Below are positions 9,583-17,537 of a stretch of DNA of 64,000 bases, piece after piece. The DNA lies in assembly GCA_016715895.1 (NCBI GenBank), contig JADJXH010000004.1, positions 2,170,001 to 2,234,000 of the forward strand. Direction: 5' to 3'. The stretch's first letter is position 1; every line of letters begins with the position of its first letter. The notes under the pieces are model-generated. The model worked only from the letters and a program-made list of their open reading frames with translations, made no database searches and was not told the origin of the DNA. Origin of the DNA: Flavobacteriales bacterium. Lineage in GTDB: Bacteria > Bacteroidota > Bacteroidia > Flavobacteriales_F > PHOS-HE28. Position numbers and translations under genes: made by a program.

Positions 9583-9729
9583 GGGGATCTGATGCTTGAG
9601 GCATCGAGCAACAAAGGCCCCCCCCAATACGCGCGCTCGCTCCCCCCAAATGCCCGCGCTCGCCTGTGGCGAGTGTGGTATCGAATGGACCGATCACGGT
9701 ACGCGCGCAATGAGCGCTTGCTGGAGCGT

Positions 9730-9747
9730 CTTACATTTGACAGTAAG
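9730..9747 (+). promoter_or_regulatory. Candidate promoter and operator of a toxin-antitoxin pair
   Basis: TACATTTG at 9732-9739 is a perfect TAnnTTTG -7 box, 18 bases before the antitoxin ATG. It is overlapped by a small inverted repeat, CTTAC (9730-9734) and GTAAG (9743-9747). Toxin-antitoxin operons usually repress themselves through a palindrome over the promoter, so this is a reasonable operator candidate. The arms are only five bases long. Confidence 0.45.
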
Positions 9748-9756
9748 CACAGTACC

Positions 9757-9993
9757 ATGAGCCGCGTTGAGGTCAAGCAGGCAATGATCGCCAAAGAGGT
9801 CCTGAACACCACGGACGAGGACCTGTTGGATGAGTTGAGATCGGTACTTGACCGGCCCCGCGGTGACTGGTGGGCCAAGCTGCCCGCCAAGGTGCGCCGC
9901 GATGTGGAGGAGAGTCTGGCCCAGGCCGATCGCGGCGAGACCGTGAGCCACGCGGAAGCCATGAAGCAGGTGCAGGCATGGCGAAAGCGGTAG
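9757..9993 (+). CDS. Antitoxin of a type II (RelE/ParE) toxin-antitoxin module
   Basis: 78 residues from ATG 9757. The sequence is a short, charged helical protein (VKQAMIAKEVLNTTDEDLLD ... VEESLAQADRGETVSHAEAM ... WRKR). It matches the small Bacteroidota antitoxin type in which an N-terminal helix and a TDEDLLDELR segment precede an E-x-GL/SL-x-Q-x-x-xGxTVSHxE motif. The next gene starts inside it (16-base overlap) and is a RelE/ParE-like toxin, which supports the call. A longer frame upstream (from 9592) is rejected because the promoter box lies inside it. Confidence 0.82.
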   Translation: MSRVEVKQAMIAKEVLNTTDEDLLDELRSVLDRPRGDWWAKLPAKVRRDVEESLAQADRGETVSHAEAMKQVQAWRKR

Positions 9994-10314
9994 GCGGCAA
10001 GCCCAAGACCGTACGGTGGACGCCCAAGGCCATCGCCACCTACATCGATGTGCTCAAGTACCTGCGCAAGGAATGGACGGCGCGAGGAGCAGCGCTTCGT
10101 GGATGAGGTGGAGGATACCATCCGGTACATCGTGCTGTTCCCGAAGGGCTTCCGAAGCGCGGGCCATGCCCGGTTGCGCGAAGCACCGATCAAACCCTAC
10201 AACATCCTGCTCTACCGGGTCGATCCCAAGGTCATCGTCATCATCGGACTTTTCGATATGCGCCGGCACCCGAAGTACCTCCGGGCGATGAAGCGGGGAT
10301 GGAAGGAGGCGTGA
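9978..10314 (+). pseudogene. RelE/ParE family toxin, broken by a frameshift
   Basis: The toxin starts at ATG 9978 and reads KTVRWTPKAIATYIDVLKYL, then RKEWTA, before running out of frame to a TGA at 10104. From about base 10084 a second frame carries the rest of the fold: EEQRFVDEVEDTIRYIVLFP, then ARLREAPIKPYNILLYRV and IIGLFDMRRHPKYL. The two parts join into one normal ParE/RelE protein of about 110 residues if one base is removed (or two added) near 10080-10086 (GGCGCGAGG). Either the toxin is inactivated, leaving a solitary antitoxin, or the assembly has a one-base error. No slippery sequence for programmed frameshifting is evident. Confidence 0.82.
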
Positions 10315-10421
10315 TCGCGCTTCCGTCGCATCTCATACGTGTCTTGAAGTTCTGGGCCGGCGTCACCTACACCGCATGCTCCTCCTTTCTCTCACCGATC
10401 GGCCAGGCTCACCAGCCCCCC

Positions 10422-11504
10422 TCACTCCCACGGCCCCCCGCGCGGCACATGCACCAGGCGGTCGCCTTCCAGGGTGAACAGCCCGCCGCTGAAGCCCATC
10501 CAGTAGCGGCCGCGGCGGTCCTGTAGCATCGCCTGCAACCCGAAGATCCCGTTCAGGTCCGGCCGGTCGGTGGTGTTGAACAGTGTGAAGCGGCCGTTGC
10601 TGTAGCGGTACACGCCGTGCTTGTACGCGCTGCTCCACAGCGCACCGTCGCGGTCCACGTACAGGGTATAGAGGTCGTTGTGGTGCAGCCCGGGCACCTC
10701 GGGGAAGGTGGTGAAGGTGCCGTCCTGCTCCAGCACGCAGAGGCCACCGTCGCCGGTCTCCCGGGGTTGGAAGGCCTGGATGCACGCGAACCAGATGCGG
10801 CCCTCGTGATCCTCCACGATCGACCAAGGCGTGTTGCTGCACAGCCCGTCCTGCTTGGTGTAGCGCGTGAACGGATCGCCCGTGCCGCGGGCGGCCACCT
10901 CCGGGTCCCAGCAGATGGCCCCATGCCCATCGGTGCTGAACCAGAGCCGGCCATGAGTGTCCTCCATCTGGAACACGAGCTTGCGCGGATCGATGCTGTA
11001 CGCGGCCGGTGGCAGCTCCGGCAGGGGCACGGCGAACTCCACCGGCGTGCGCGCGTCCGTGTACCGGATCACCTTGCCCTGGGTGCTCACCCACACGTGG
11101 CCGCTCCGGTCGGTGCGGACGTTGGCTCCGCTCCTGTGCAGCACCTGCGGCGGGCCCGGGCGGGCGGGGTCGTAAAGGAACACCCCGTCGTGGCCCGCGA
11201 ACCACAGCATCCCATCGGGTGCTTCCACCATGCCGTGCCCGCCGTTGGGCGGCAGGCCCTGCGTGCTGTCGATGAAGGTGAGCCGGCCATCCACCACGTG
11301 CGCCAGCCCGTTGTTGATGGTGCCGAACCACAGGCCGCCCTTGCTGTCCTCGAAGGCGCCCACCACGTACTCCGCAAGGGGGGGGCTGTCGTGCGCCGTG
11401 CCTGTGCCGGAGGCGAGCCCCTCAGCGGACCGCTGCCCATGCAATGAAGCATTGGAGCACGCGAAGAGCGGGAGCAATAGAAGCGGCCATAGGTGGGTGG
11501 GCAT
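10422..11504 (-). CDS. Two-component-regulator-propeller lipoprotein
   Basis: 360 residues with a lipoprotein signal (LLLLPLFAC; the Cys is residue 16). The body consists of repeats of the form FEDSKGGLWFGTINNGL, APDGMLWFAGHDGVFLY, RSGHVWVSTQG and THGRLWFSTDGHGAICW. This is the Reg_prop seven-bladed propeller motif usually found in the periplasmic sensor half of hybrid two-component systems. Here there is no kinase, no membrane helix after the propeller and no DNA-binding domain, so it is a stand-alone propeller anchored to a membrane. Ligand unknown. Confidence 0.85.
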   Translation of the reverse strand: MPTHLWPLLLLPLFACSNASLHGQRSAEGLASGTGTAHDSPPLAEYVVGAFEDSKGGLWFGTINNGLAHVVDGRLTFIDSTQGLPPNGGHGMVEAPDGMLWFAGHDGVFLYDPARPGPPQVLHRSGANVRTDRSGHVWVSTQGKVIRYTDARTPVEFAVPLPELPPAAYSIDPRKLVFQMEDTHGRLWFSTDGHGAICWDPEVAARGTGDPFTRYTKQDGLCSNTPWSIVEDHEGRIWFACIQAFQPRETGDGGLCVLEQDGTFTTFPEVPGLHHNDLYTLYVDRDGALWSSAYKHGVYRYSNGRFTLFNTTDRPDLNGIFGLQAMLQDRRGRYWMGFSGGLFTLEGDRLVHVPRGGPWE

Positions 11505-11730
11505 GGGATGAAGGTAGGGCGGTCATGCGGCGCGCAATTACTACGGGTGGCATTGCAGATGGCCGATAGGAGTGTGTGAGGCCTACAGGAGAGGAGCGGC
11601 GCCGTCGCGTTCCATGGGTTCGACAAGAAGAACCGGGCGAGCCGCAAGCCCCCGAATGAACCTATGGAGTGGGGCCTGCGCAAGGTCCCGAGGCGGAGCC
11701 CTGCGCAGGGCCAAAGGATGTCGCCCCCGT

Positions 11731-12744
11731 TCACTCCAGATCCTCCAGCACCTTCACGCGGTAGCCCTTCGCTTCCAGCGCTCGCTTCACGGGAGCCACG
11801 TGCATATAGCCGTAGAACACCGCAATGCGTTGCGCCTGATCCTCTTCCGCGGCGGCGATGATGCGATCGGCAATGGACGCGTTACGCGCCTCCCAGGCTC
11901 GTACGAAGGCCGTGTAGTCCGGATCGCCCCAGGCGGCGAGCACTTTCGTTTGAAGACTATCACCATGGGCGATCCAGGCGTGCGTGTTCACCCGTTCGAG
12001 CACCGCGCAGCGCTGAGTCGCCTCCGCTTCAGCTGCGTTGAACGCCGCCCACGCACCCTCCAACGTGCGCTGTTGAGCACTGTCCAACTTCTCCGCGAAG
12101 GCTTGGTAAGCCAGGCTCTGCGCCGCGTTGTACCGCCGCTCGTCCGTGAGGTGCAAGCGTTCGATGCCCAATGCGGCCGCCAGCGGATGCACCAGGTTCC
12201 CGAACTCGGTGTTGCTCATCCCGGCCAGGAGACGCGCGTGCCTGTTCACGAACGCGCGGCCGAAGGCGGTGCTGGTATCGACGAGGGTGTTCACATCGGC
12301 GTTCCGCAGCTGGTAACTGGCCTGGTCGCGGTTCCCGACATCCAAAGCCAGCGCGGCATAGCGCCACTTATGAAGCCAGTGCGCCGTGCTGTCCGCACCG
12401 GCCGGTGGCGCATCCCGCAACGCGTCCAGTTCCTCCAACGTGAGCACGCGCCCTTCCCACGCCACCATCACCGAGTCGCGGTAGGTGGCGTGATCCGCGC
12501 CGAAATAATGCGCCATGCTCAGCGTGTCGGCAGGCGCTGGGTGCTCCACGGCGATGGCATCCGGTGCATAGCGGAACACCTTCTCATAGGCGCTCTTCCA
12601 GTTGCACGCCAGGCTGTCGGGGATCTGGTGAAGCACACCTACCAACAAGACCTCGGGATCGCCGGATCTGGGCGGAGAGGGAGTACAACCCGCACCATGG
12701 AGGAGCACGGAAAGTGCAAGTGGTACGAGTGGGGGCGATCGCAT
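11731..12744 (-). CDS. DUF5694 / TraB-like lipoprotein
   Basis: 337 residues from ATG 12744 (a TTG two codons upstream is possible). A lipobox-like LLHGAGC near residue 20 suggests membrane anchoring. After it comes EVLLVGVLHQIPDS and, later, DAIAVEHPAP, the GxxH plus E-H pattern of the TraB/ChaN/erythromycin-esterase-like superfamily and of DUF5694 proteins. The C-terminus returns to the fold with RIAVFYGYMHVAPVKRALEA. The members I know of are putative metal-dependent hydrolases, but no activity can be assigned here. The gene stands alone between the propeller lipoprotein and the IS256 element. Confidence 0.75.
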   Translation of the reverse strand: MRSPPLVPLALSVLLHGAGCTPSPPRSGDPEVLLVGVLHQIPDSLACNWKSAYEKVFRYAPDAIAVEHPAPADTLSMAHYFGADHATYRDSVMVAWEGRVLTLEELDALRDAPPAGADSTAHWLHKWRYAALALDVGNRDQASYQLRNADVNTLVDTSTAFGRAFVNRHARLLAGMSNTEFGNLVHPLAAALGIERLHLTDERRYNAAQSLAYQAFAEKLDSAQQRTLEGAWAAFNAAEAEATQRCAVLERVNTHAWIAHGDSLQTKVLAAWGDPDYTAFVRAWEARNASIADRIIAAAEEDQAQRIAVFYGYMHVAPVKRALEAKGYRVKVLEDLE

Positions 12745-12907
12745 GGACAACGATACGACGTCGAGAGGCGCAGGTTGTTACAGCGCGGGCTGAGGCCAGG
12801 GCATGTCTTGGGCGGTTGCCCGACACGCTATCCGAACCAGGCAGGTCAGCGACACGGGCACTATCGATGACCACGTGCGCCGCTGAAAAGGTGCGAACAG
12901 AGAACTG

Positions 12908-14290
12908 GGTCTGTTAGATAAAGTGTGTCATCATCGTTATTGCTGATGATGTTGATGTTGTTGGGTTTTGAACGAGGGGGTCCGGGGGAGACTCAGAACC
13001 TGTTGATCGGTGTTGATCGCCTGTGGATCGAAGCGTGGGCCGAAGAGCAGGCGTAGCTCGGCGGCTATCTCCCTCCAAGCGAAGATGGGCTTGGCGGCCA
13101 TTTTCTCCACGATGCGCTGCTGGGCCAGATAGAGCAGCTTGAGCAGGGCCATGTCGTTGTCGAAGACGCGCTTGGTCTTGGTGTACTTGCGCAGCTGAGC
13201 GTGGAAGCCCTCGATGGGATTGGTGGTGTAGATGAGCCGCCGGATGCGCTCGCTGTAGCGGTACTGGCTGGCCAGCAGCGGCCAGTTGGTGTGCCAGGAG
13301 CTCACCGCCTGCGGGTAGCGTTCCCCCATTTGTCGCTGAAGACCTCCAGGGCATGCAGCGCTTGCTGCTCACCAGGGGCCCGGTAGATGGCCCGCATGTC
13401 CTTGACCACCTCCTTGTAGTGCTTGTAGCTGATGTACTTCAGGGTATTGCGCACCTGGTGCACGATGCAGAGCTGGATATCGCTCTGTGGGTACACCAAG
13501 GAGATCGCGTCGGAGAAGCCGCTCAGGTTGTCGATGCATGCGATCAGCATGTCCTCCACGCCGCGTTGGCGCAGGTCGCCCAGCACGCCCAGCCAGAACT
13601 TGGCCCCTTCGCTCTGCCCCACGTACAGGCCCAGCAGGTCCTTGTGGCCATCGGGGCCAACGCCCAAGGCGGTGTATACGGCCTTGTTCACCACGCGCCC
13701 TTCCTGCTTCACCTTGAAGTGGATGGCATCGAGCCACACGATCGCGTAGCGCGCCTCCAAGGGCCGCTGCCGCCAGGTCTGTACATCGGCGATCACCTGG
13801 TCGGTCACCGCGCTGATCGTGGCCTCGCTCACCTCGATGCCGTACAGGTCCCGCACATGGTCGCTTATGTCGCGCTGGCTCATCCCAAGCCCGTAGAGCT
13901 TGATGATCTTCATGTCCAGCTCGGCGTTCAGCACGCGCTCGCGCTTGGGCAGCAGCACCGGGTCGAAGGTTCCCTCACGGTCGCGCGGCGTGGCGATCTC
14001 CACCTCTCCGTGGGCGGTCTTCACCCGCTTGCGCCCATGTCCGTTGCGCCGGTTACCTCCAGGCGGCTCCTCGGCCAGGTGAGCGCTCAGCTCGCCCCGT
14101 AGCGAGGCCTCCATCAGTCGCTTCACCAGCGGGGTCAGCACCCCATCGCTGCCGCTCAAGGGCTTGCCCAGTAGCAATTGCTTCATGGCCTCCTTCTCGA
14201 AGGCTTCGTAATCGAACTTGTCCGTCTTGTCCTCCATGGGTCAGGTGTTGAAGTTCGCAATCCGGCCTGACACACTTTACTGAACAGTCT
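12908..14290. mobile_element. IS256-family insertion sequence (~1.38 kb) with inverted repeats and target duplication
   Basis: Near-matching terminal inverted repeats bound the element: the left end reads GTCTGTTAGATAAAGTGTGT from 12909, and the complement of the right end reads GACTGTTCAGTAAAGTGTGT from 14289 (about 18 of 22 positions match). The sequence CAGAGAACTGG occurs on both sides (12898-12908 and 14291-14301), which includes the 8-9 base target duplication expected for this family; the exact junction is ambiguous by one or two bases. Inside lies one transposase gene, broken by a frameshift. The insertion point touches a remnant of an Mrr-type nuclease gene. Confidence 0.9.
12937..14237 (-). 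pseudogene. IS256-family transposase (mutator type), one-base frameshift
   Basis: The first part (14237 to 13302) has the family core: the first catalytic Asp in AIVWLDAIHFKVK, the second in LIACIDNLSGFSDAI, then IQLCIVHQVRNTLKYI. It ends out of frame after FSDKWG. The second part (13329 to 12937) continues at WGERYPQAVSSW and carries the catalytic Glu in RRLIYTTNPIEGFHAQLRK. Restoring one G in the run GGGGG at about 13324-13328 joins them into a protein of about 430 residues, normal for the family. Homopolymer location makes a sequencing error as likely as a true mutation. The protein would cut and paste the element using a DDE active site. Confidence 0.88.
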
Positions 14291-14360
14291 CAGAGAACTG
14301 GCCTTGCGCTCAACGCTCCGGAAGAACTCCGGCACCAGCTCGACCTTCTCGAACACCCTT
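14291..14360 (-). pseudogene. Remnant of the 3' end of an Mrr-type restriction endonuclease gene (copy 1)
   Basis: Read on the minus strand this segment gives RRVFEKVELVPEFFRSVERK. That matches the end of the intact Mrr protein encoded at 17538-18398 (LFEK, then ELVPEFFRS), with the stretch between FEK and ELV deleted. It has no start and lies directly against the right end of the IS256 element, whose target duplication falls at its downstream edge. It is one of three related tails in this region. Confidence 0.65.
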
Positions 14361-14374
14361 CTACGATCACAGAC

Positions 14375-14959
14375 CTACCACCGCAGCACCTCACCCTCCG
14401 GGGCCTCGGCCAGGGAAATGACATACACCTCCCGCGACGCCTCCTTCACCTCCAGGAGCACGGCCACCCATTTCGCGCCGTCGGGTCCGGGCACCCGCAC
14501 CACCACCACCGGGCGCTCGGGGTCCAGGGCCGGTCGGTAGGGCTGCCCGACCGCCGTGCCGTAGGGCCACGTGATCGCCTGCACCTCGGCATCGATCCAT
14601 TGGTAGCGTGAAGGCATGAGGTCGTTCTCGCGACCCAGGACCGGCAGGGAATCGTGCCGCGCGAAGCGCGTGGCCTCGCCCGGTCCAGAGCCATCCTCCG
14701 CACGTAGGATCTTCGTGCCGTTCACCCCACGAAGCGTGCGGCCGCACCATCCATGGCTGCTCGGCACATCATCGGTGCCCACCTCCGTGCGCACGAGTTC
14801 GAGGTCGAACACTCCGTCGCTGCTCAGGTCGTACGAGGTGTTGGGCGCCTTGCCGCAGGGCGGGTTGAACAGAACGGGGATAGGGCCTGGCTGTGCCATC
14901 GCTCTGCCGCCGATCAGGCAGGAGAGCACAAGGACCAGGTGCTTGGCGTGCTGGTTCAT
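14375..14959 (-). CDS. Small secreted protein of unknown function
   Basis: 194 residues from ATG 14959 (MNQHAKHLVLVLSCL), which opens a signal peptide ending near RAMAQ. The mature part has four Cys or Trp-rich patches (NPPCGKAPNTSYDL, SSHGWCGRTLRG) and a C-terminal beta-like stretch (RPVVVVRVPGPDGAKWVAVL, then EVYVISLAEAPEGE). I know no family for it. The T9SS tail is absent, so it is probably periplasmic. It lies between two Mrr-tail remnants and may belong to the same mobile neighbourhood. Confidence 0.6.
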   Translation of the reverse strand: MNQHAKHLVLVLSCLIGGRAMAQPGPIPVLFNPPCGKAPNTSYDLSSDGVFDLELVRTEVGTDDVPSSHGWCGRTLRGVNGTKILRAEDGSGPGEATRFARHDSLPVLGRENDLMPSRYQWIDAEVQAITWPYGTAVGQPYRPALDPERPVVVVRVPGPDGAKWVAVLLEVKEASREVYVISLAEAPEGEVLRW

Positions 14960-15077
14960 GCTGGGCGGTACACGCTTGTGCTCGTTGGGTTCATGGGGTG
15001 AAAAAGCGGGGTGCTGCGTTGAGGTGTACGGGATCGCCAACGCTGCGGGGCCAAGCCGGCTCGCTCACAAGAGTTCC

Positions 15078-15189
15078 TGGATAGCACCTGCACCAGCTCG
15101 CGCATGATCTTCGGCTTCAGGCCCGATCCGACCTTTTCGAACAGGCCCACCAAGCGCTCACCATCGATCAGTTCGATGGGAGGGCAGCC
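15078..15189 (-). pseudogene. Remnant of the 3' end of an Mrr-type restriction endonuclease gene (copy 2)
   Basis: Minus-strand translation gives GCPPIELIDGERLVGLFEKV followed by GSGLKPKIMRELVQV. The intact nuclease at 17538-18398 reads GVPPIELIDGERLVTLFEKY and GLKPRVVYELVPEF at the same place. Upstream of the Gly the similarity stops abruptly, and after ELVQV the frame ends within a few codons, so only ~36 codons survive. The rest of the 372-base gap between the neighbouring genes (14960-15331) shows nothing I can interpret. Confidence 0.7.
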
Positions 15190-15331
15190 ACGGGGAGAAG
15201 ATCGGCGCCGCCACGTTGCGGGAGTTCGATCAGAGAACGCGTGCGTACCCCGAGCTGCCGAAGGGACCTTTTGAGCTGGGCTTGGGCAGGCTTCGCGCAG
15301 GTGCCAGCGCAGCCAGCGGTGGTGGTCGCGA

Positions 15332-15958
15332 TCACGCCGCGCGGCCCAGTACCGGATCGCTCTGGCGGCCTTCGCCCAGGGCGCCCACAGCGCTTACGCA
15401 GAACCAGTAGGGCCGGTAGGCCACCAGGTGCTGCACGCGGTGCGTGATCTTGCCGGTGATGCCGATCAGGGACCATGCGCAGTTCGGATCCGCAGGGTCC
15501 TGCTCGGTCATGTAGATGTGGTAGGTGTGGCGGTTGGCCACCCCGCTCCAGCGCAGTTCCACCTCGCCGTGGCGACCGGTCATGTGCGCACCGCGCATCA
15601 CCGGCGTGCCCATGGGCTGCGGCGGACCCGACGGCCTGGCCAGCTCGAAGCCACTGGAGGCCAGGATGACGGCATCGCCCTGCGCCACCATGCGCACGTA
15701 GTCCGCCACACGGCGCAGGTCCCCGGCGGCCTGGGCCACCCGGTCGTTGCGCTGCAACTTGCTCTGGCGGCTGCCCTCGTGCGCTTCGGTGATGGCGTGG
15801 CTCAAGGCCACGGCCGCGGCCCGCAGGTCGGCGGCCGCGAGGGGCGGTGCCGGCAGGTGCGGGTTGCCCTCCAGCCCATCGGCCACCACGCGCATCAGGG
15901 CGGCAAGGCGTACCGGGGTCAAGGTCTTCAGCTCCAGCTTGATGTTCGCGTTCGGCAT
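15332..15958 (-). CDS. Fibronectin type III-like protein of unknown function
   Basis: 208 residues from ATG 15958 (MPNANIKLELKTLTPVRLAA). The N-terminal ~120 residues are helical (a repeated pattern of L-x-A-A and a KLQRNDRVAQAAGDLRRV segment). The C-terminal ~80 residues read like a fibronectin type III fold (VELRWSGVANRHTYHIYMTE ... YRPYWFCVSAVGALGEG). I associate this two-part layout with a small cytoplasmic Bacteroidota family of unknown role. There is no signal peptide. The upstream region is entirely occupied by the 44-bp palindrome array starting 39 bases before the ATG, which could influence its expression. Confidence 0.7.
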   Translation of the reverse strand: MPNANIKLELKTLTPVRLAALMRVVADGLEGNPHLPAPPLAAADLRAAAVALSHAITEAHEGSRQSKLQRNDRVAQAAGDLRRVADYVRMVAQGDAVILASSGFELARPSGPPQPMGTPVMRGAHMTGRHGEVELRWSGVANRHTYHIYMTEQDPADPNCAWSLIGITGKITHRVQHLVAYRPYWFCVSAVGALGEGRQSDPVLGRAA

Positions 15959-15996
15959 GGCCTGCAGGTGTGGCGTTGCGGCCTTGTACGCCCGTG

Positions 15997-16370
15997 CACC
16001 CAAGGGGGTTGCACCATGCTCCCGACCCGGGGGGGCAGCGCACCCGCCCGGGTGATGGCCTTCACCCGGGCGGGACCTGCTGCACAGGTGATCTACATCT
16101 TCACCTCACCCGGGTGGGCGAGACCACCAGGTGAAGGAACATACACCCTCCTCCCGGGCGGGTGATGCCTCCGGGTTGAGCATGGACCTGGTCGCACCCG
16201 GGCGGGTGGGGAGGCCACCATCACCAACACATCCGCTTGACCCGGTCGGGTGGGGTGGTGACCAACACCAACAGTCCCTGCCCACCCGGGCGGGTGGGTG
16301 CTGCCTGTTGATCACCATGCGCAATGCACCCGGGCGGGGGTGCCGGGGACCATGATCGCAGTGGCCGATA
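15997..16370. repeat. Array of palindromic 14-bp motifs with exact 44-bp period
   Basis: The motif CACCCGGGCGGGTG (6-base arms, 2-base centre) or a close variant starts at 16063, 16107, 16151, 16195, 16239, 16283 and 16327: seven copies exactly 44 bases apart. Two earlier copies, at 15997 (degenerate) and 16041 (opposite orientation), are also 44 apart but shifted by 22 against the rest. The ~30 bases between motifs vary, with only faint similarity (recurring TGATC or ACCA words). No reading frame explains it. The period is about four helical turns, so the palindromes would face the same side of the DNA. Confidence 0.85.
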
Positions 16371-16429
16371 CCTGTGGCAGCACTCCCCGGCTCCTGAGGT
16401 CACATGCCCAATGACTTTTGGGCAACAGG

Positions 16430-16712
16430 CCGATCGCCCAGGCCCACAAGCCCAAGGCCTACAGGCTAAAGGCCAACAAGCTCAGAGGCCCATGAGCCCC
16501 AAGGCCAGCAAGCCTATGAGCCAACAGGCCCGAAGCCCAAGGCCAAAAGGCCTACAGGCTTTAGGCCAACTAGCCCATAGGCCCATGAGCCCCAAGGCCA
16601 GCAAGCCTATGAGCCGACAGGCCCGAAGCCCAAGGCCAAAGGGCCTACAGGCTTCAGGCCGACAAGCCCACAGGCTAAGGCCAACTAGGCCAATAAGCCT
16701 CAAGGCCAAACC
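16430..16712. repeat. 93-bp tandem repeat built from AGGCC-like words
   Basis: A unit beginning GGCCCATGAGCCCCAAGGCC starts at 16487 and again at 16580, giving a 93-base period with few mismatches; a partial third copy lies upstream (16448 onward) and decays downstream to 16712. Each unit is made of words such as AGGCC, AAGCC and GAGCC spaced about 9-11 bases apart. As 93 is divisible by three, frames stay open on both strands, producing false coding regions. It runs into the last codons of the nucleotidyltransferase gene on the minus strand. Together with the 44-bp array, it fills the 741 bases between genes. Confidence 0.85.
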
Positions 16713-17494
16713 TCCGCCAAGGTCCCCCGCAGTAATGCATCCAGCTTCCGCGTGTCGGCGTCCGTGGCCGTGCGGGGTTCGGGTGGGTGGGCCGCGTAGT
16801 GCGCCAGACGACCGTCGATCCAGTCGTGCAATGCCGCCACACGCGGACCACGTCCGAGTTCACCGCCGCTCATCTTGTCGCGCAAGAGCTGGTCCACTGC
16901 GGTGCGCACGCTGCGGCTGGGTAACAGGCGATCCAGCAGGTGGTGGAACTCCATGGGCGCCATGGTACCGGTGGCCGCGATCCAGTCGCAGGCCAGCAGG
17001 GGGCGCAGCACGTAGAGGTACTTCTTCAGGCGAACCTGCTCGCTTTGCAGGTACTGGGCGTGGTTGCGCTTGCCCATGCTCAGGTAGTGATGCATCACCG
17101 AAACCGGGCTGAAGAAGCCCTCGGAGAGGGTGCGCAACTGGGTGGCGGTGGAGTACTGCTCCCGGTAGTTCAGCGGACTGCGCAGCCACTCCAACAGCGG
17201 CGGGTTGCTCTTGCGGTACAGGCGTAGCGCCTTCCGAAGGTCCCAGCCGGCAAGATCGATATCGAGCGGGAGCATTTCCTCGATCACATCCCGCTTCTCG
17301 TCAATACCCAGGTACCACTCCGGTCGGTGCACGTAGATGAAACGCACATCCCAGTCGCTATCCGGACTGGCGAAACCCCACGCACGGCTCCCACTCTCAA
17401 CGGCCAGCAGCACCTTCACGTCGTAGCGCTGCTCGGCTTGGGCCAATGCATCAACAATGGCAGTGTGGATGGGGGCGGGGATGGCGGGATGCAT
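16700..17494 (-). CDS. Nucleotidyltransferase-superfamily protein (RlaP / PF10127 type)
   Basis: 264 residues from ATG 17494. The DNA polymerase beta-type nucleotidyltransferase active site is clear: ESGSRAWGFASPDSDWDVRF (~residues 33-52), with GS followed by DxD. Downstream come EEMLPLDIDLAGWDLRKALR and LLEWLRSPLNY, typical of the PF10127 family, which is annotated as RlaP and linked by name to RNA repair. The substrate here is unknown. It lies 43 bases downstream of the Mrr nuclease gene on the same strand, so the two may be co-transcribed. Its last codons lie in the tandem repeat. Confidence 0.85.
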   Translation of the reverse strand: MHPAIPAPIHTAIVDALAQAEQRYDVKVLLAVESGSRAWGFASPDSDWDVRFIYVHRPEWYLGIDEKRDVIEEMLPLDIDLAGWDLRKALRLYRKSNPPLLEWLRSPLNYREQYSTATQLRTLSEGFFSPVSVMHHYLSMGKRNHAQYLQSEQVRLKKYLYVLRPLLACDWIAATGTMAPMEFHHLLDRLLPSRSVRTAVDQLLRDKMSGGELGRGPRVAALHDWIDGRLAHYAAHPPEPRTATDADTRKLDALLRGTLAEVWP

Positions 17495-17537
17495 GGGCTT
17501 GGAGCCGAGGATAGGGGGAATGCCGGGGCTACGGTCT

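Noticed and set aside
9978..10314. Programmed frameshift in the toxin gene
   Set aside because: No slippery heptamer or downstream structure is evident at the junction; mutation or sequencing error is simpler.
10422..11504. Hybrid two-component sensor
   Set aside because: Only the propeller repeats are present; there is no kinase, receiver or DNA-binding domain.
15997..16370. CRISPR array
   Set aside because: Spacing is regular, but the repeat is only 14 bases, one copy is inverted and phase-shifted, and there are no cas genes.
16482..16709. Small Leu-rich membrane protein on the minus strand
   Set aside because: It is the opposite-strand reading of the same 93-bp repeat, with identical repeated segments and no promoter.
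16324..17112. Repeat-containing protein of 31-residue units
   Set aside because: The frame exists only because the DNA repeat is 93 bases long; it continues antisense through the nucleotidyltransferase gene and has no start signals.
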